From: Mesorhizobium sp. B2-4-15
Lineage (GTDB): Bacteria; Pseudomonadota; Alphaproteobacteria; Rhizobiales; Rhizobiaceae
Length of the DNA: 64,000 nt
NCBI RefSeq assembly: GCF_006658505.1
Contig: NZ_VFUZ01000011.1
Coordinates: 1 to 64,000, forward strand
Direction of reading: 5' to 3'
Position 1 is the stretch's first letter. The number at the start of each line of letters is the position of its first letter. The notes beneath the pieces are model-generated. The model saw only the letters and a list, made by a program, of their open reading frames with translations. It made no database searches and was not told the DNA's origin. A program made the translations under genes and the position numbers. Positions 17,654 to 26,004 of this stretch are shown piece after piece.

Positions 17654-18318
17654 GCGGTGATATTTTCAGAACATTTCTGCAAGGTTGCTTCCGTGAGAGT
17701 TTCGATGGTGCAGTCTGGATCGATTGAATTGATGGAGATGATAGCAAAATTTAGCTGCTCAGCGGCGGTGTTGTCATTGTGATTGACAATGATAACCTTG
17801 GATGGCGGGTGGAGAGCTACATCGCATTTGTAAGTACCCGTGGTGCTGATCTGAACATCGGTCGGCGGACCTTTATGGAATTCGATAAATCGCCGTTTGT
17901 AGCTGACAATCGTGGACTTTGCAGCCTCGACGATTGTTGGACTAATGGCATCGAAAGCCAACAGACGTTGTGAATCGCTAACGTTTTTGCAAATCAGATT
18001 TGGTCGGAGCGACGTGGTTACCTCTCCAGTATTCGTCGCCGAGATCTGCAAGGTATAATCGCCAAAATAAGCGCCTCCTTTTTTCACCTGTCCGGTTATG
18101 TACGATCCAGCAACCGAAAGATTAGATGATCCAGGGAAAAACAGCAGCTTTATCTCAGGTCCGACAGCGCCCACAACAGACACGAACGCAATTATCAGCG
18201 AGAAGGTGAGCGTCGATATGTTAAAATACTTTCTCCAACCTTGCCAATTTTTACATTCATTGCAAAATATTTGTCCATCGGCAAGATCGCTTTGGCAAGC
18301 CCAACACTTCGAAGGCAT
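17647..18318 (-). CDS. Zinc-ribbon plus membrane-segment protein, AT-richer than surroundings
   Basis: A 223-residue protein. Residues 5-22 carry CWAC...CNEC, a two-CxxC zinc ribbon. A membrane segment follows (about 34-60, LTFSLIIAFVSVVGAV), then an outside domain of beta-strand-rich appearance with several cysteines (ICKNV, YKCDV, DCTIE, QKCSE). ATG at 18318 has AGAGGA 7 bp upstream. Codon use is visibly more A/T-rich than in adjacent genes, which suggests recent acquisition. Zinc-ribbon-TM proteins may act as sensors or envelope-associated defence accessories, but nothing specific supports that here. Confidence 0.72.
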   Translation of the reverse strand: MPSKCWACQSDLADGQIFCNECKNWQGWRKYFNISTLTFSLIIAFVSVVGAVGPEIKLLFFPGSSNLSVAGSYITGQVKKGGAYFGDYTLQISATNTGEVTTSLRPNLICKNVSDSQRLLAFDAISPTIVEAAKSTIVSYKRRFIEFHKGPPTDVQISTTGTYKCDVALHPPSKVIIVNHNDNTAAEQLNFAIISINSIDPDCTIETLTEATLQKCSENITAQ

Positions 18319-18626
18319 TGAAAATCCTCTTGATGACAAACTATACTATCATGAATTATTTCCGCCTCAAATCAGATAGGCTGGGGATTTTGAACCGGTG
18401 CGCCCTGGGATTTTGCCGAGACGAATGCTGCCTCCGGCCTGACAAATCAGCCAAGGCGAGGCCTGTCACATTTGGCATCGGCGGAGCATTTTCAACCCGG
18501 TCAAACTCATTCCGCGATCGAGGCCAAAATCCCGCCTTGATCGCGCGCGATGGAGGATCGCATGCCGCCTGGAACGCGGCATGCACCTGACTGGGCTGCC
18601 GGGGGGCATCTCGAAGGGACAAGACC
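18319..18626. other. 308-bp intergenic stretch
   Basis: No gene supported. It probably holds the promoter of the zinc-ribbon gene at its left end and that of the following exported protein at the right. No dispersed repeat family member was recognised. Confidence 0.5.
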
Positions 18627-19148
18627 TTGATCAAGACCGCCCTTGTCGCCATGACCATTGTGGGCTGCGACTGCGACGCCAAGCTTTGCGAATATATTGG
18701 CGAGACGCCGGCCAAATGGTCGACCATCGCCGAGTGCGAAGCCGCGATGAAGAGCCAGATCCTGCGCCAGCATAATTTCAATTATCCCCTGGTGTCCGGC
18801 ATCTGCCGCACTAAGGGCTCGGCGTCCTCCTCGCAACTGGCCGCTACGGCGTCCCGCCCGGAACTGAAGCCCGCCAACCGGACCGTTGCGCCCGAACGGC
18901 CGCTGCCGCCGGAGCTGAGCCACCGGCCAAGCGTCCCGGTCGGCTCGCCGACGACGGCCATGGACGCGGCCGCCGCCCGGCCCGTCGCCTATGAACAGGT
19001 GGTCGATGGTGGAACCGGCACGCTCTATCGCACCAAGAATGGCTACGCCGTGGTCAAGACAGATCTTGGCCGCGCCGCTTCGGCGACCGCCGACGCGGCA
19101 AAGCGCTCGGTGAACTGGTTGGCCGGCCTGGTGCCGACGGGGCTGTAG
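18627..19148 (+). CDS. Small exported or envelope protein of unknown function
   Basis: A 173-residue protein starting at TTG 18627 behind GAAGGGAC; ATG at 18651 is the alternative. The first residues (MIKTALVAMTIVGCDCDAKLC) are hydrophobic and then cysteine-rich. WSTIAECEAAM and a later GICRT add two more cysteines. The middle (about 70-115) is Pro/Ala-rich and disordered in appearance. The C-terminus YRTKNGYAVVKTDLGRA looks folded. No family can be assigned. The signal peptide is short, so export is likely but not certain. Confidence 0.6.
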   Translation: MIKTALVAMTIVGCDCDAKLCEYIGETPAKWSTIAECEAAMKSQILRQHNFNYPLVSGICRTKGSASSSQLAATASRPELKPANRTVAPERPLPPELSHRPSVPVGSPTTAMDAAAARPVAYEQVVDGGTGTLYRTKNGYAVVKTDLGRAASATADAAKRSVNWLAGLVPTGL

Positions 19149-19193
19149 CCAACAAGGATCCAAAGCACGTTTCAGCGCGACGTGCGTCAGCAC

Positions 19194-19817
19194 CTACATC
19201 TTCACCTTCAGACTCTCCCAGAACTTGTCGATCAGCGGCTTTTCGGTGGCCGCGTCCTCGCCGGCGACGCGTGTGATGAACAGCAGGCCCTGATCGGCAA
19301 GGCCGAAGCCGACGATCTCGAAATAGGCGGTATCCGTGCGCGTCTTCACCTCGGCGCGGATGCCGGTCAATTCCTTGCCGTCGGCGAGCTTGCGCGTCGT
19401 CGGCTGCTGTGTCAGTTCGGCACCCGCCTGCACCGATTCCTTGGTCATCTCCTGCAGCATGAGCTGGTTGAGCGACACCGGATTCATCTTGCCGTATTCC
19501 TGCACCACGACGATCGTGCCCAGCGCCGAGGCCATCAGATACTGTGTGATGTTTTCGCCGAGATCGGTCTTGGTCACCGAAATGTCGCTCGGATGGACGA
19601 AGGAGAAACTGCCGCCCGAAAAGGTGGCGAAGTCGTTGCGCTCGAGCGTCACCTTGCTCTTTTTGCCGCCAGGCAGCGTCATATCGGCGGTTTCGCCGGG
19701 ATCGATGTCGACCGTCACGCCATCGATGGTCAACCTGAAGGCCTTGAGGTCCTCGGCTCCGGCCGGTTCAGCGCACAGCGCGATGAGAATGAGGGCTGCC
19801 GCTGATACCATCCGCAT
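19194..19817 (-). CDS. Conserved periplasmic protein of unknown function
   Basis: A 207-residue protein. A signal peptide (residues 1-21, ending AEPAGA) precedes a beta-rich domain: FRLTIDGVTVDIDPGETADM near the start, SFSFVHPSDISVTKTD in the middle and LIDKFWESLKVKM at the end. ATG at 19817 follows GGAGAACA. It is co-directional with, and 14 bp downstream of, the FAD oxidoreductase gene, so both are probably on one transcript. No catalytic motif is visible. Confidence 0.72.
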   Translation of the reverse strand: MRMVSAAALILIALCAEPAGAEDLKAFRLTIDGVTVDIDPGETADMTLPGGKKSKVTLERNDFATFSGGSFSFVHPSDISVTKTDLGENITQYLMASALGTIVVVQEYGKMNPVSLNQLMLQEMTKESVQAGAELTQQPTTRKLADGKELTGIRAEVKTRTDTAYFEIVGFGLADQGLLFITRVAGEDAATEKPLIDKFWESLKVKM

Positions 19818-19831
19818 GGTTGTTCTCCTGC

Positions 19832-21457
19832 CTACGACACCACCCTGCTCAGCGCCTTGATGGCACGGTAGAAGGTCGAGGAAAACAGTTCCGTCGGGTC
19901 ATATTGCCGTTTTGCCGCCAGGAAGGCCGGCAGTTCGGGATAGGATGCCAGCAATTCCCTGGCCGTATAATGCAGCTGGTAGGGCAGGAAGAAGCGCCCG
20001 CCATGCTTGATCGTCACGTCGATCAGCGCCCGCGTCAGCGCCCGCATCTTGGCGTTGCCGTCGGCGTCGGTCGGCTGATTGATGTAGAGCACCAGCGAAT
20101 AGGCCGGCTCGGACGCGTAGGTCAGCGCCACATCCTCCTTGTGGACGACGCGGACCGAGGCGTTGAGCACCGGCAGCGGCTGGTCGCGCAGGATTTCGCG
20201 GGCTTCGGCGATGAACTCGACATAGGCAGCGCGCGGAATAAAATATTCGTGCAGGATGTCGGTCTCATCAGCCAGATCGTTGAACAGATACGGCACCGAA
20301 TCATGCATCGGATTGTTACGGGTGACGAGGCAGGCCTCGCCTTCCGCCATGGCCGAGGTGCGCGCTACGGTGCAGCTCTCGAATCTAGGCTCCAGCGTCT
20401 TCTCGGTGAACCATTTCAGCTCCTGGAATGCGCTGCCCCATTTTGCCAGATTCATGATCACCCGCTTCAGGCCTACCCCTTCCGGTTCGCCAAGCGCCGG
20501 CTGATCGGTCGGTGGCTGCTCTGCCACCTTGTCGTAGCGATAGACGATCATGTCCTCGAGGAAATTGCCCGGTGCCGTGGACAGATGGCCGTAGAACAGG
20601 CCGATGTCTCTGTTCGGCTCCAGCACCTCGGCAAAGAACTTCGGAAAATCGTCGGATTTGATGATTTGCCGGGAGGTCCGGTAGACGGCATTGTCGACGA
20701 TATCGAGCGTCGCCTCCAGCACCACGCCGAACAATCCGTAGCCGCCGACGACATGACGGAACAGGTCAATGTTCTCCGTTGGCGAACATATGGTCACCGA
20801 ACCGTCGGCCAGCATCACGCGCATCGACCGGATAGAGCGCGCCACCGAGCCCGCCTGATGGTCCATGCCATGCGCGTTGACCGACAGCGAGCCGCCGACG
20901 GAGAAGATGTCGGTCGACTGCATCGCCTTCACCGCGAAGCGCGGATGCAGCATGTTCTGGATATCGTGCCAGCGCGCGCCCGGCTGGACCGTCATGGTCC
21001 TGGCCGCCGCATCGATGCTGACCTTGTCGAACTTTCGCAGGTCGAGCACCAGTGCGTTGTCGTCGAAGGCATGTCCGCCCATGGAGTGGCGAATTGCGGC
21101 CAGAGAGACCTTCAATCCATTAGCGCGCGCGAAGGCCAGCGCCTTGGCGACATGGCCTTCCTCACTCACCTCGACGACGCCATAGACCGGCGTCCTCGAC
21201 AGGCCGCTGGCGTCGTTGATGTCGCCGCCCTTGGCCGACCAGGGCAGCGAAGGATCGAAGACGGGGGTATTCTCCAGCGGCTTCAGCGGCAGGGCGATGC
21301 CGTCGATATCGGCGATGCGCCCGGCGTTCTTCAGCCCCGAGGGCCCGCGCGCCAGCCGCGCCATCGTGGTGCCGCCCCAAAGCACCGCGCCGCCGACCAC
21401 CGCGGCACCGAGCAGCAAGCGCCGCGACAAGCGAAACCCCTTCTGTTCCTCGGCCAT
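19832..21457 (-). CDS. FAD-binding oxidoreductase, VAO/FAD_binding_4 type, probable Tat substrate
   Basis: A 541-residue flavoprotein. The N-terminus has RLSRRLLLGAAVVGGA, a twin-arginine-like signal, suggesting folded export. The FAD_binding_4 domain follows: RHSMGGHAFDDNALVLDL with the GGH pattern, VQPGARWHDIQNML, VGGSLSVNAHG and GGYGLFGVVLEATL. The C-terminal part is substrate-binding and family-specific. It probably oxidises a sugar- or lipid-linked alcohol, as DprE1 and aldonolactone oxidases do, but the substrate is not readable. ATG at 21457 with GGGGGA upstream is chosen over an upstream frame extension. Confidence 0.84.
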   Translation of the reverse strand: MAEEQKGFRLSRRLLLGAAVVGGAVLWGGTTMARLARGPSGLKNAGRIADIDGIALPLKPLENTPVFDPSLPWSAKGGDINDASGLSRTPVYGVVEVSEEGHVAKALAFARANGLKVSLAAIRHSMGGHAFDDNALVLDLRKFDKVSIDAAARTMTVQPGARWHDIQNMLHPRFAVKAMQSTDIFSVGGSLSVNAHGMDHQAGSVARSIRSMRVMLADGSVTICSPTENIDLFRHVVGGYGLFGVVLEATLDIVDNAVYRTSRQIIKSDDFPKFFAEVLEPNRDIGLFYGHLSTAPGNFLEDMIVYRYDKVAEQPPTDQPALGEPEGVGLKRVIMNLAKWGSAFQELKWFTEKTLEPRFESCTVARTSAMAEGEACLVTRNNPMHDSVPYLFNDLADETDILHEYFIPRAAYVEFIAEAREILRDQPLPVLNASVRVVHKEDVALTYASEPAYSLVLYINQPTDADGNAKMRALTRALIDVTIKHGGRFFLPYQLHYTARELLASYPELPAFLAAKRQYDPTELFSSTFYRAIKALSRVVS

Positions 21458-21660
21458 GCAGATCCCCCGTTGGCCAAGGGATAGCGCGGCTCTTTGGTAA
21501 AAACCATAGCGGCGCTGCCGAAACGGCGTTTCGCCGTCCTGATCGCCTGATGGTGAGTGACCAAGAATATGAAATGGCCGATCCCCTGGGGAATCGGCCA
21601 GCATTGGAGCAGGGTCTGAAAGATAAGGTCAGCAGGTCTGCCGACGCATGACGTTCACGT

Positions 21661-21903
21661 CTAAGAAGCCTTCTTGATCGACGTCACCATGCCGGTCTTG
21701 TCGTCGACGGTCACCGCCACCTTGGCGCCGACCTTCAATTTGCCGACGGCCGCTTCCGGCGACAACTGGTAGATCTTGCCGTCGTCGAGGGTGATCGACT
21801 TGGTCGTCGGATCGACGGCCTGGATGGTGCCCTGAACGGTCGCGGCATAGGCCGTGCCGAGGAAGGCGAGCAGAGCGGCGGTGGTTGCGAGGGTCTTCTT
21901 CAT
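21661..21903 (-). CDS. DUF1344 small periplasmic protein
   Basis: An 80-residue protein. A signal peptide (1-20, ending GTAYA) is followed by a single small beta domain: VQGTIQAVDPTTKSITLDDGKIYQL, then KVAVTVDDKTGMVTSIK. This is the DUF1344 pattern, frequent in rhizobia and of unknown function, similar in layout to OB-fold periplasmic proteins. ATG at 21903 is preceded by GGAG. It is transcribed alone, divergent from the next gene. Confidence 0.82.
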   Translation of the reverse strand: MKKTLATTAALLAFLGTAYAATVQGTIQAVDPTTKSITLDDGKIYQLSPEAAVGKLKVGAKVAVTVDDKTGMVTSIKKAS

Positions 21904-22354
21904 CGATAGCACTCCGTGCTGTTTCGGTTTCGTCCGGCTGTTTGAGGGCCGCCGCCTTGGGGAACGACGGCACCGAACGAGCCGAGACTGGAACGGAAGA
22001 CCTGCTTCTCGCAAATCACATTGAGTGAATTTTAGCAAAGGAAATCATAGGCTTAATTCTGACACATTGCTTCCGGCCGACGTGGTTTCCCGATATTTCG
22101 GCCTTCCCAATGAGCCCACTTCTTTCCACGAAAAGAGTCGGTTAGCCGATTGTGGCTGGCGGGTTGCAGGCATCACGCAGCCGCCGCAATCCGTCTGGTG
22201 CAGGATCACGAAACAGTCTGGCGGCGTCCCACAAGGTCAAATTTTGTTTCATGGGATCAGCTCGAATGTCCCTTGAGCGGATGAGACTCGCGTGCCGGTT
22301 GCAAACCCGAAATGGATGCGGGATGGTGGCGGTTACTATGGTGAGGGGCCCTCC
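21904..22354. other. 451-bp divergent intergenic stretch
   Basis: No gene supported. It must contain divergent promoters for the DUF1344 and DUF2314 genes. A more A/T-rich part lies at about 22015-22065. No repeat family member was recognised. Confidence 0.5.
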
Positions 22355-22849
22355 ATGAAACGCGTAGTCCGGACCATGATATCCCTGGTGCTGGCGTTTG
22401 CTCCGGGATTGGCCGGCGCACAAGGCGCGGACCCGGGCGACGACAAAACGGTCATCTTTGCTCCGGGCGATCCGGACATGAGTGCGGCCACCGCGCGGGC
22501 GCTCGCCAGGCTCGATGAATTCCTGGCCTTGGCGGAAGCGCCTCCCTCCGGCACGGATAGGTTCAAATTGAAGGTCCAGGTGCGCGACGGCAACGTCACC
22601 GAGCACTTCTGGGTCATACCGTTTCGCCGCACCGAGGCGGGTTTTGTCGGCATATTGGCGAACCAGCCGGAGCACGTGCATAATGTGGTGCTCGGCCAGA
22701 ACATCGAGTTCACGCGGGACGATATTTCCGACTGGGGATACACCAGGGATGGCCGCCAGGTCGGCAGCTTCACCGTCTGCGTGATGTTCAAGAAGATGTC
22801 CAAGGAAGAGGTCGACTATATGCGCGGCAAATACGGATTCGACTGCTGA
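22355..22849 (+). CDS. DUF2314 exported protein
   Basis: A 164-residue protein. The signal peptide (about 1-23, ending GLAGA) is followed by a DUF2314-like domain. Landmarks are FKLKVQVRDGNVTEHFWVIP, FVGILANQPEHVHNV, ISDWGYTRDGRQVGSFT and the C-terminal YMRGKYGFDC. ATG at 22355 lies behind GTGAGGGG. DUF2314 proteins are small proteins found from bacteria to eukaryotes without a defined activity. The exported form suggests an envelope role. Confidence 0.8.
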   Translation: MKRVVRTMISLVLAFAPGLAGAQGADPGDDKTVIFAPGDPDMSAATARALARLDEFLALAEAPPSGTDRFKLKVQVRDGNVTEHFWVIPFRRTEAGFVGILANQPEHVHNVVLGQNIEFTRDDISDWGYTRDGRQVGSFTVCVMFKKMSKEEVDYMRGKYGFDC

Positions 22850-23058
22850 GCCGCCCAGCTTCCGTCTTGACGCGCATCATAGTGCCGAACTGGGTAACCG
22901 CATTCATCAAGGCTGCGGAGGATGCAGTCTCGACGCGTGACGAAGAGATTCAAGGATGCCTCGCACCTACCATGCGCCGCGAGGCCGCGCCTTTCGGGCA
23001 AACGCTGGCGCCCACCCACCTGGGCGATAGGCAAATAGCCCGGTCTTCAGTTGCAGCA

Positions 23059-24087
23059 CTATGGAAAGACCGCCCTCAACCGCCCCTCAACCTTTCCCCT
23101 CATCGCACCTGCCAACGCCTCGACCGGCACCAGCCGTTCATGATCTCCGTCCCGCAGCCGCACAAAGGGATGCAGCCGGTAGGATGCAATGGCACCACGC
23201 GTCCCTTCATCCGCGCTGACGTCGACGGCGAAAATCCCGCCAACGCGACCCGGCCAGGGTTGGCGGGCGAAAGCGGTGCCGAGGAAATCACCGAGCCCAT
23301 AGGCGACGACCGTCCCGCCGATCCGCTGCACCGGCTGAACCACATGGGCGTGATGGCCGGCGATCACCCCGACGCCCTGCCCGGCCAGGCATCTGGCCAA
23401 TGCCCGCGTCGCGGAGCGCGGAAAATGCCGGAACTCCCAGTCCCAATGCGGGATCGCGCAGAGAAGGTCGAGACGATCGCGTGACCAGCCCGTCGGGTCG
23501 CTGTCCATCGACACGCGCCCGGCAAACAGGCGCTCGTCGGCATTGCGCCACAGCGTGAAGGCGGCGAAGCCGACACTCAACGGTCCGGCTTTGACAGCCT
23601 GCACCAGGCCGTCGGCGGCCAGGCCGATGGTGCGGATGCCGAGCCGCTTCAGCGCCGCCACTGTCTCCTCGAAACCGGCGACGCCCTGGTCGAGGACATG
23701 ATTGTTGGCCAGCGACAGCACGAGCTTTTCACGCTCGATACCGGCCGCCGCCAGCGCCGCGGCCAGAAACCGTTCGCTCATGGCATGATGCGTGCCGAGC
23801 TTTGTCCCCAGCACGGCACTCGGCCTGTCCACGACCGGGCTTTCGCAATTGCCGATCACCAGATCGGCGGCGCCAAGCAGCGCCTTGATCGCCGGATCGT
23901 AGTCGGGTGTGCTGCCGTTGGCCACCGCCGAGATGTCGCCGATGAAGGCAAGCCGCACCGTCCGCTCCGGCGGCGGCTCCATCAACGTCCCTGCCATCGG
24001 CGCAAACCCGCTGGCGTCGCCGCCGAGCGACGGTTTCAGGAATCGCGGCAGCCAGGACAGCTTGTAGGAGAGCGGATAGTTCGACAC
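23059..24087 (-). CDS. CapA-family metallophosphatase-like protein
   Basis: A 342-residue protein of the CapA/PgsA group of the calcineurin-like fold. LAFIGDISAVANG (about 46-58), LVIGNCESPVV, LSLANNHVLDQG and VIAGHHAHVVQPVQRI are the metal-ligand blocks (Asp, Asn-Glu, Asn-His, His-x-His). CapA proteins serve in poly-gamma-glutamate or capsule assembly in some bacteria, but isolated copies such as this are of unknown substrate. No signal peptide is obvious. The start is GTG at 24087 with a weak upstream site. Confidence 0.82.
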   Translation of the reverse strand: MSNYPLSYKLSWLPRFLKPSLGGDASGFAPMAGTLMEPPPERTVRLAFIGDISAVANGSTPDYDPAIKALLGAADLVIGNCESPVVDRPSAVLGTKLGTHHAMSERFLAAALAAAGIEREKLVLSLANNHVLDQGVAGFEETVAALKRLGIRTIGLAADGLVQAVKAGPLSVGFAAFTLWRNADERLFAGRVSMDSDPTGWSRDRLDLLCAIPHWDWEFRHFPRSATRALARCLAGQGVGVIAGHHAHVVQPVQRIGGTVVAYGLGDFLGTAFARQPWPGRVGGIFAVDVSADEGTRGAIASYRLHPFVRLRDGDHERLVPVEALAGAMRGKVEGRLRAVFP

Positions 24088-24238
24088 GCAATGCCCAATC
24101 GTTTGCCTTGTTTAGACTTTCCAGCGAGCGGTTTGAAGCCGTCGACGCTCAACGATGTGGACAGCGCGGCGGCCCTGACAGGCGCGGCATCGCAAATTTG
24201 TGTATGGTCGCGCCGGACGAAACGTGTGGGAGGGCAAT

Positions 24239-25495
24239 ATGATACGAATAGCGAGCCTGCTGGCATCCGCCTTCATTGTCCTTGTGCCCCTGTCTTCCGC
24301 CGGCGCCGCCATGCCCGAAGCGGCAACCGCGCTTTTCCAGGCCAAGACCGTGGCCGCGCGCGACAGCGCCCTGTCGATGCTGGAGGCGGCCGCGCCGAAG
24401 GATCCCGCATCGGCCTATGCCGCCGGCGCCGGCGAGTTCTTCACCGCGCTGGAGTTGCTGGCCAGCGGCCTGCACCGCCATGGCTTCGAGAGCCCGCGAT
24501 CCTTCATGCTGCCGCTGATGCAATTGCCAGTACCAGAAAATCCCAACCCCGAGCCGCTCACCTATGAGCAGTTCCGCGCCATCCTGGTCGCCTTCCGCGA
24601 TCGGCTGGAAAAATCCGCCACCACGCTTGGTTCGGTGCCGGCCGATGCCGATATCGGCATGGTCATCGACCTCACCCATGTCGGCATCGACCTCAATGAG
24701 GACGGCACGATCGCGCCCGACGAAAGCATGGCGGCCATCATGGCCGCGCTGTCGCGCGGCAGCATCTCGCAGAGCGACGCCGCGCCCGCGCTCACCTTCC
24801 GCTTCGATCGTGCCGACGGTTACTGGCTGCAAGGCTATGCCGAGTTCCTGATGGCGCAGGCCGATTTCTGGCTGGCGCATGATTTCAGGAGCATGTTCGA
24901 CGGCTCCTTCCACATGCTGTTCCCACGCGCCAAACTGCCGTTGCAGGATATTCTCGTGCCGCCGCCACGCGACGTGGGCAGCAACATCTTCTCCTCGGAA
25001 TGGCGCATCGCCGATTTCATTTCGATGGTGCATCTCATCAACTGGCCAGTGGTCGAGCCGGAGCGCCGCAAGGCGGCGCGCCGCGAACTGCTCGAAATGA
25101 TCCGGCTGTCGCGCGAGGACTGGAAGGCGATCCGCGCCGAGACGGACAATGACCGCGAATGGCTGCCCGGCCCGCAGCAGAAGGGTGAGAACCCGCTCAC
25201 CGGTCTCGAAGTCGGCGAGGAACAGGTGCAGGCCTGGCTCGCCACCTTGACCATGGCCGAGGATCTGCTCGAAGGGCGTGTGCTGCTGCCGCATTTCCGC
25301 ATCACCGGCAAGGGCATCAACATGAAGCGCTTCTTCGACGAGCCCAAGCCTTTCGACCTCGTTTTGTCGATCACCGGCCCCGGCATCGCGCCCTACCTCG
25401 AAAGCGGCAAGATCCTGACCAGCGAGGATTTCGATCAGATCCAGCGCGAGTTCGGCGGCGGCGGCTTTTTGACCTTCGCCCTCTGGTTCAACTGA
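24239..25495 (+). CDS. Conserved secreted protein of unknown function
   Basis: A 418-residue protein with a signal peptide (1-23, ending SSAGAA). The start ATG 24239 follows GGGAGGG at good spacing. Residues about 142-162 read DLTHVGIDLNEDGTIAPDE, which resembles an EF-hand-like calcium loop (D-x-N-x-D-G-T-I-x-x-D-E). The rest is helical in appearance, with a late FRITGKGINMKRFFDEPKPFD. No enzyme family is recognised. It appears to be a monocistronic periplasmic protein of a family widespread in rhizobia. Confidence 0.75.
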   Translation: MIRIASLLASAFIVLVPLSSAGAAMPEAATALFQAKTVAARDSALSMLEAAAPKDPASAYAAGAGEFFTALELLASGLHRHGFESPRSFMLPLMQLPVPENPNPEPLTYEQFRAILVAFRDRLEKSATTLGSVPADADIGMVIDLTHVGIDLNEDGTIAPDESMAAIMAALSRGSISQSDAAPALTFRFDRADGYWLQGYAEFLMAQADFWLAHDFRSMFDGSFHMLFPRAKLPLQDILVPPPRDVGSNIFSSEWRIADFISMVHLINWPVVEPERRKAARRELLEMIRLSREDWKAIRAETDNDREWLPGPQQKGENPLTGLEVGEEQVQAWLATLTMAEDLLEGRVLLPHFRITGKGINMKRFFDEPKPFDLVLSITGPGIAPYLESGKILTSEDFDQIQREFGGGGFLTFALWFN

Positions 25496-26004
25496 GGCTT
25501 GGCTTCCTGCGCAGTTGGCGCGCCATTGCCCCGCCGCACCTGCGGGCACGCAGCACAAGGAAGGCAGAAGCCTTGAGCCTGCCGGCCCGAAAATCGTGGC
25601 AACATGGCAACAGTTTTGCGGGGGTGCCGAGGCGTTTTCAGCGAGCAGGCGGACGGCGGATGGCGTGCCCGATTGCCGCAGGCACAGCCGAACCGCCTTT
25701 CCACAAACATTAGCAAAGCCTGTTTTGCTTGACTTGGCCGGCAAAAACAGGCAGCAAAACACCCTTGGAAGGGCTGCAATACCGCGTGCATGATCGTGGA
25801 CGAGCCTTTTTCGGCACAAAGTCCACGTCTCTCTGTTGGTTTTGAGAGGGATTGGTTAACCAACTTTGTCCATATTTTGAAGCAATCGGCAACTAACGAC
25901 AGGCGCGGCAAACGCGTCGGGGACCACCTGGGATCACTCACAGAATGGTCGTCGCGGCTATCACAGCCGCGGACGTGGGAGCCGGTTGGAGCAAGATTGG
26001 TTGC
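25496..26004. other. 509-bp intergenic stretch with two palindromes
   Basis: No gene supported. An interrupted inverted repeat (GCCTGTTTT.../...AAAACAGGC) spans about 25718-25752, and a perfect 12-bp palindrome TTGGTTAACCAA lies near 25854. The latter includes TTAACCA, a CtrA half-site-like sequence. An in-frame ATG at 25945 could be an alternative start of the next gene. Confidence 0.5.

Noticed and set aside
20000..21484. Long plus-strand frame opposite the FAD oxidoreductase
   Set aside because: Antisense shadow; the minus-strand protein has clear FAD-binding motifs.
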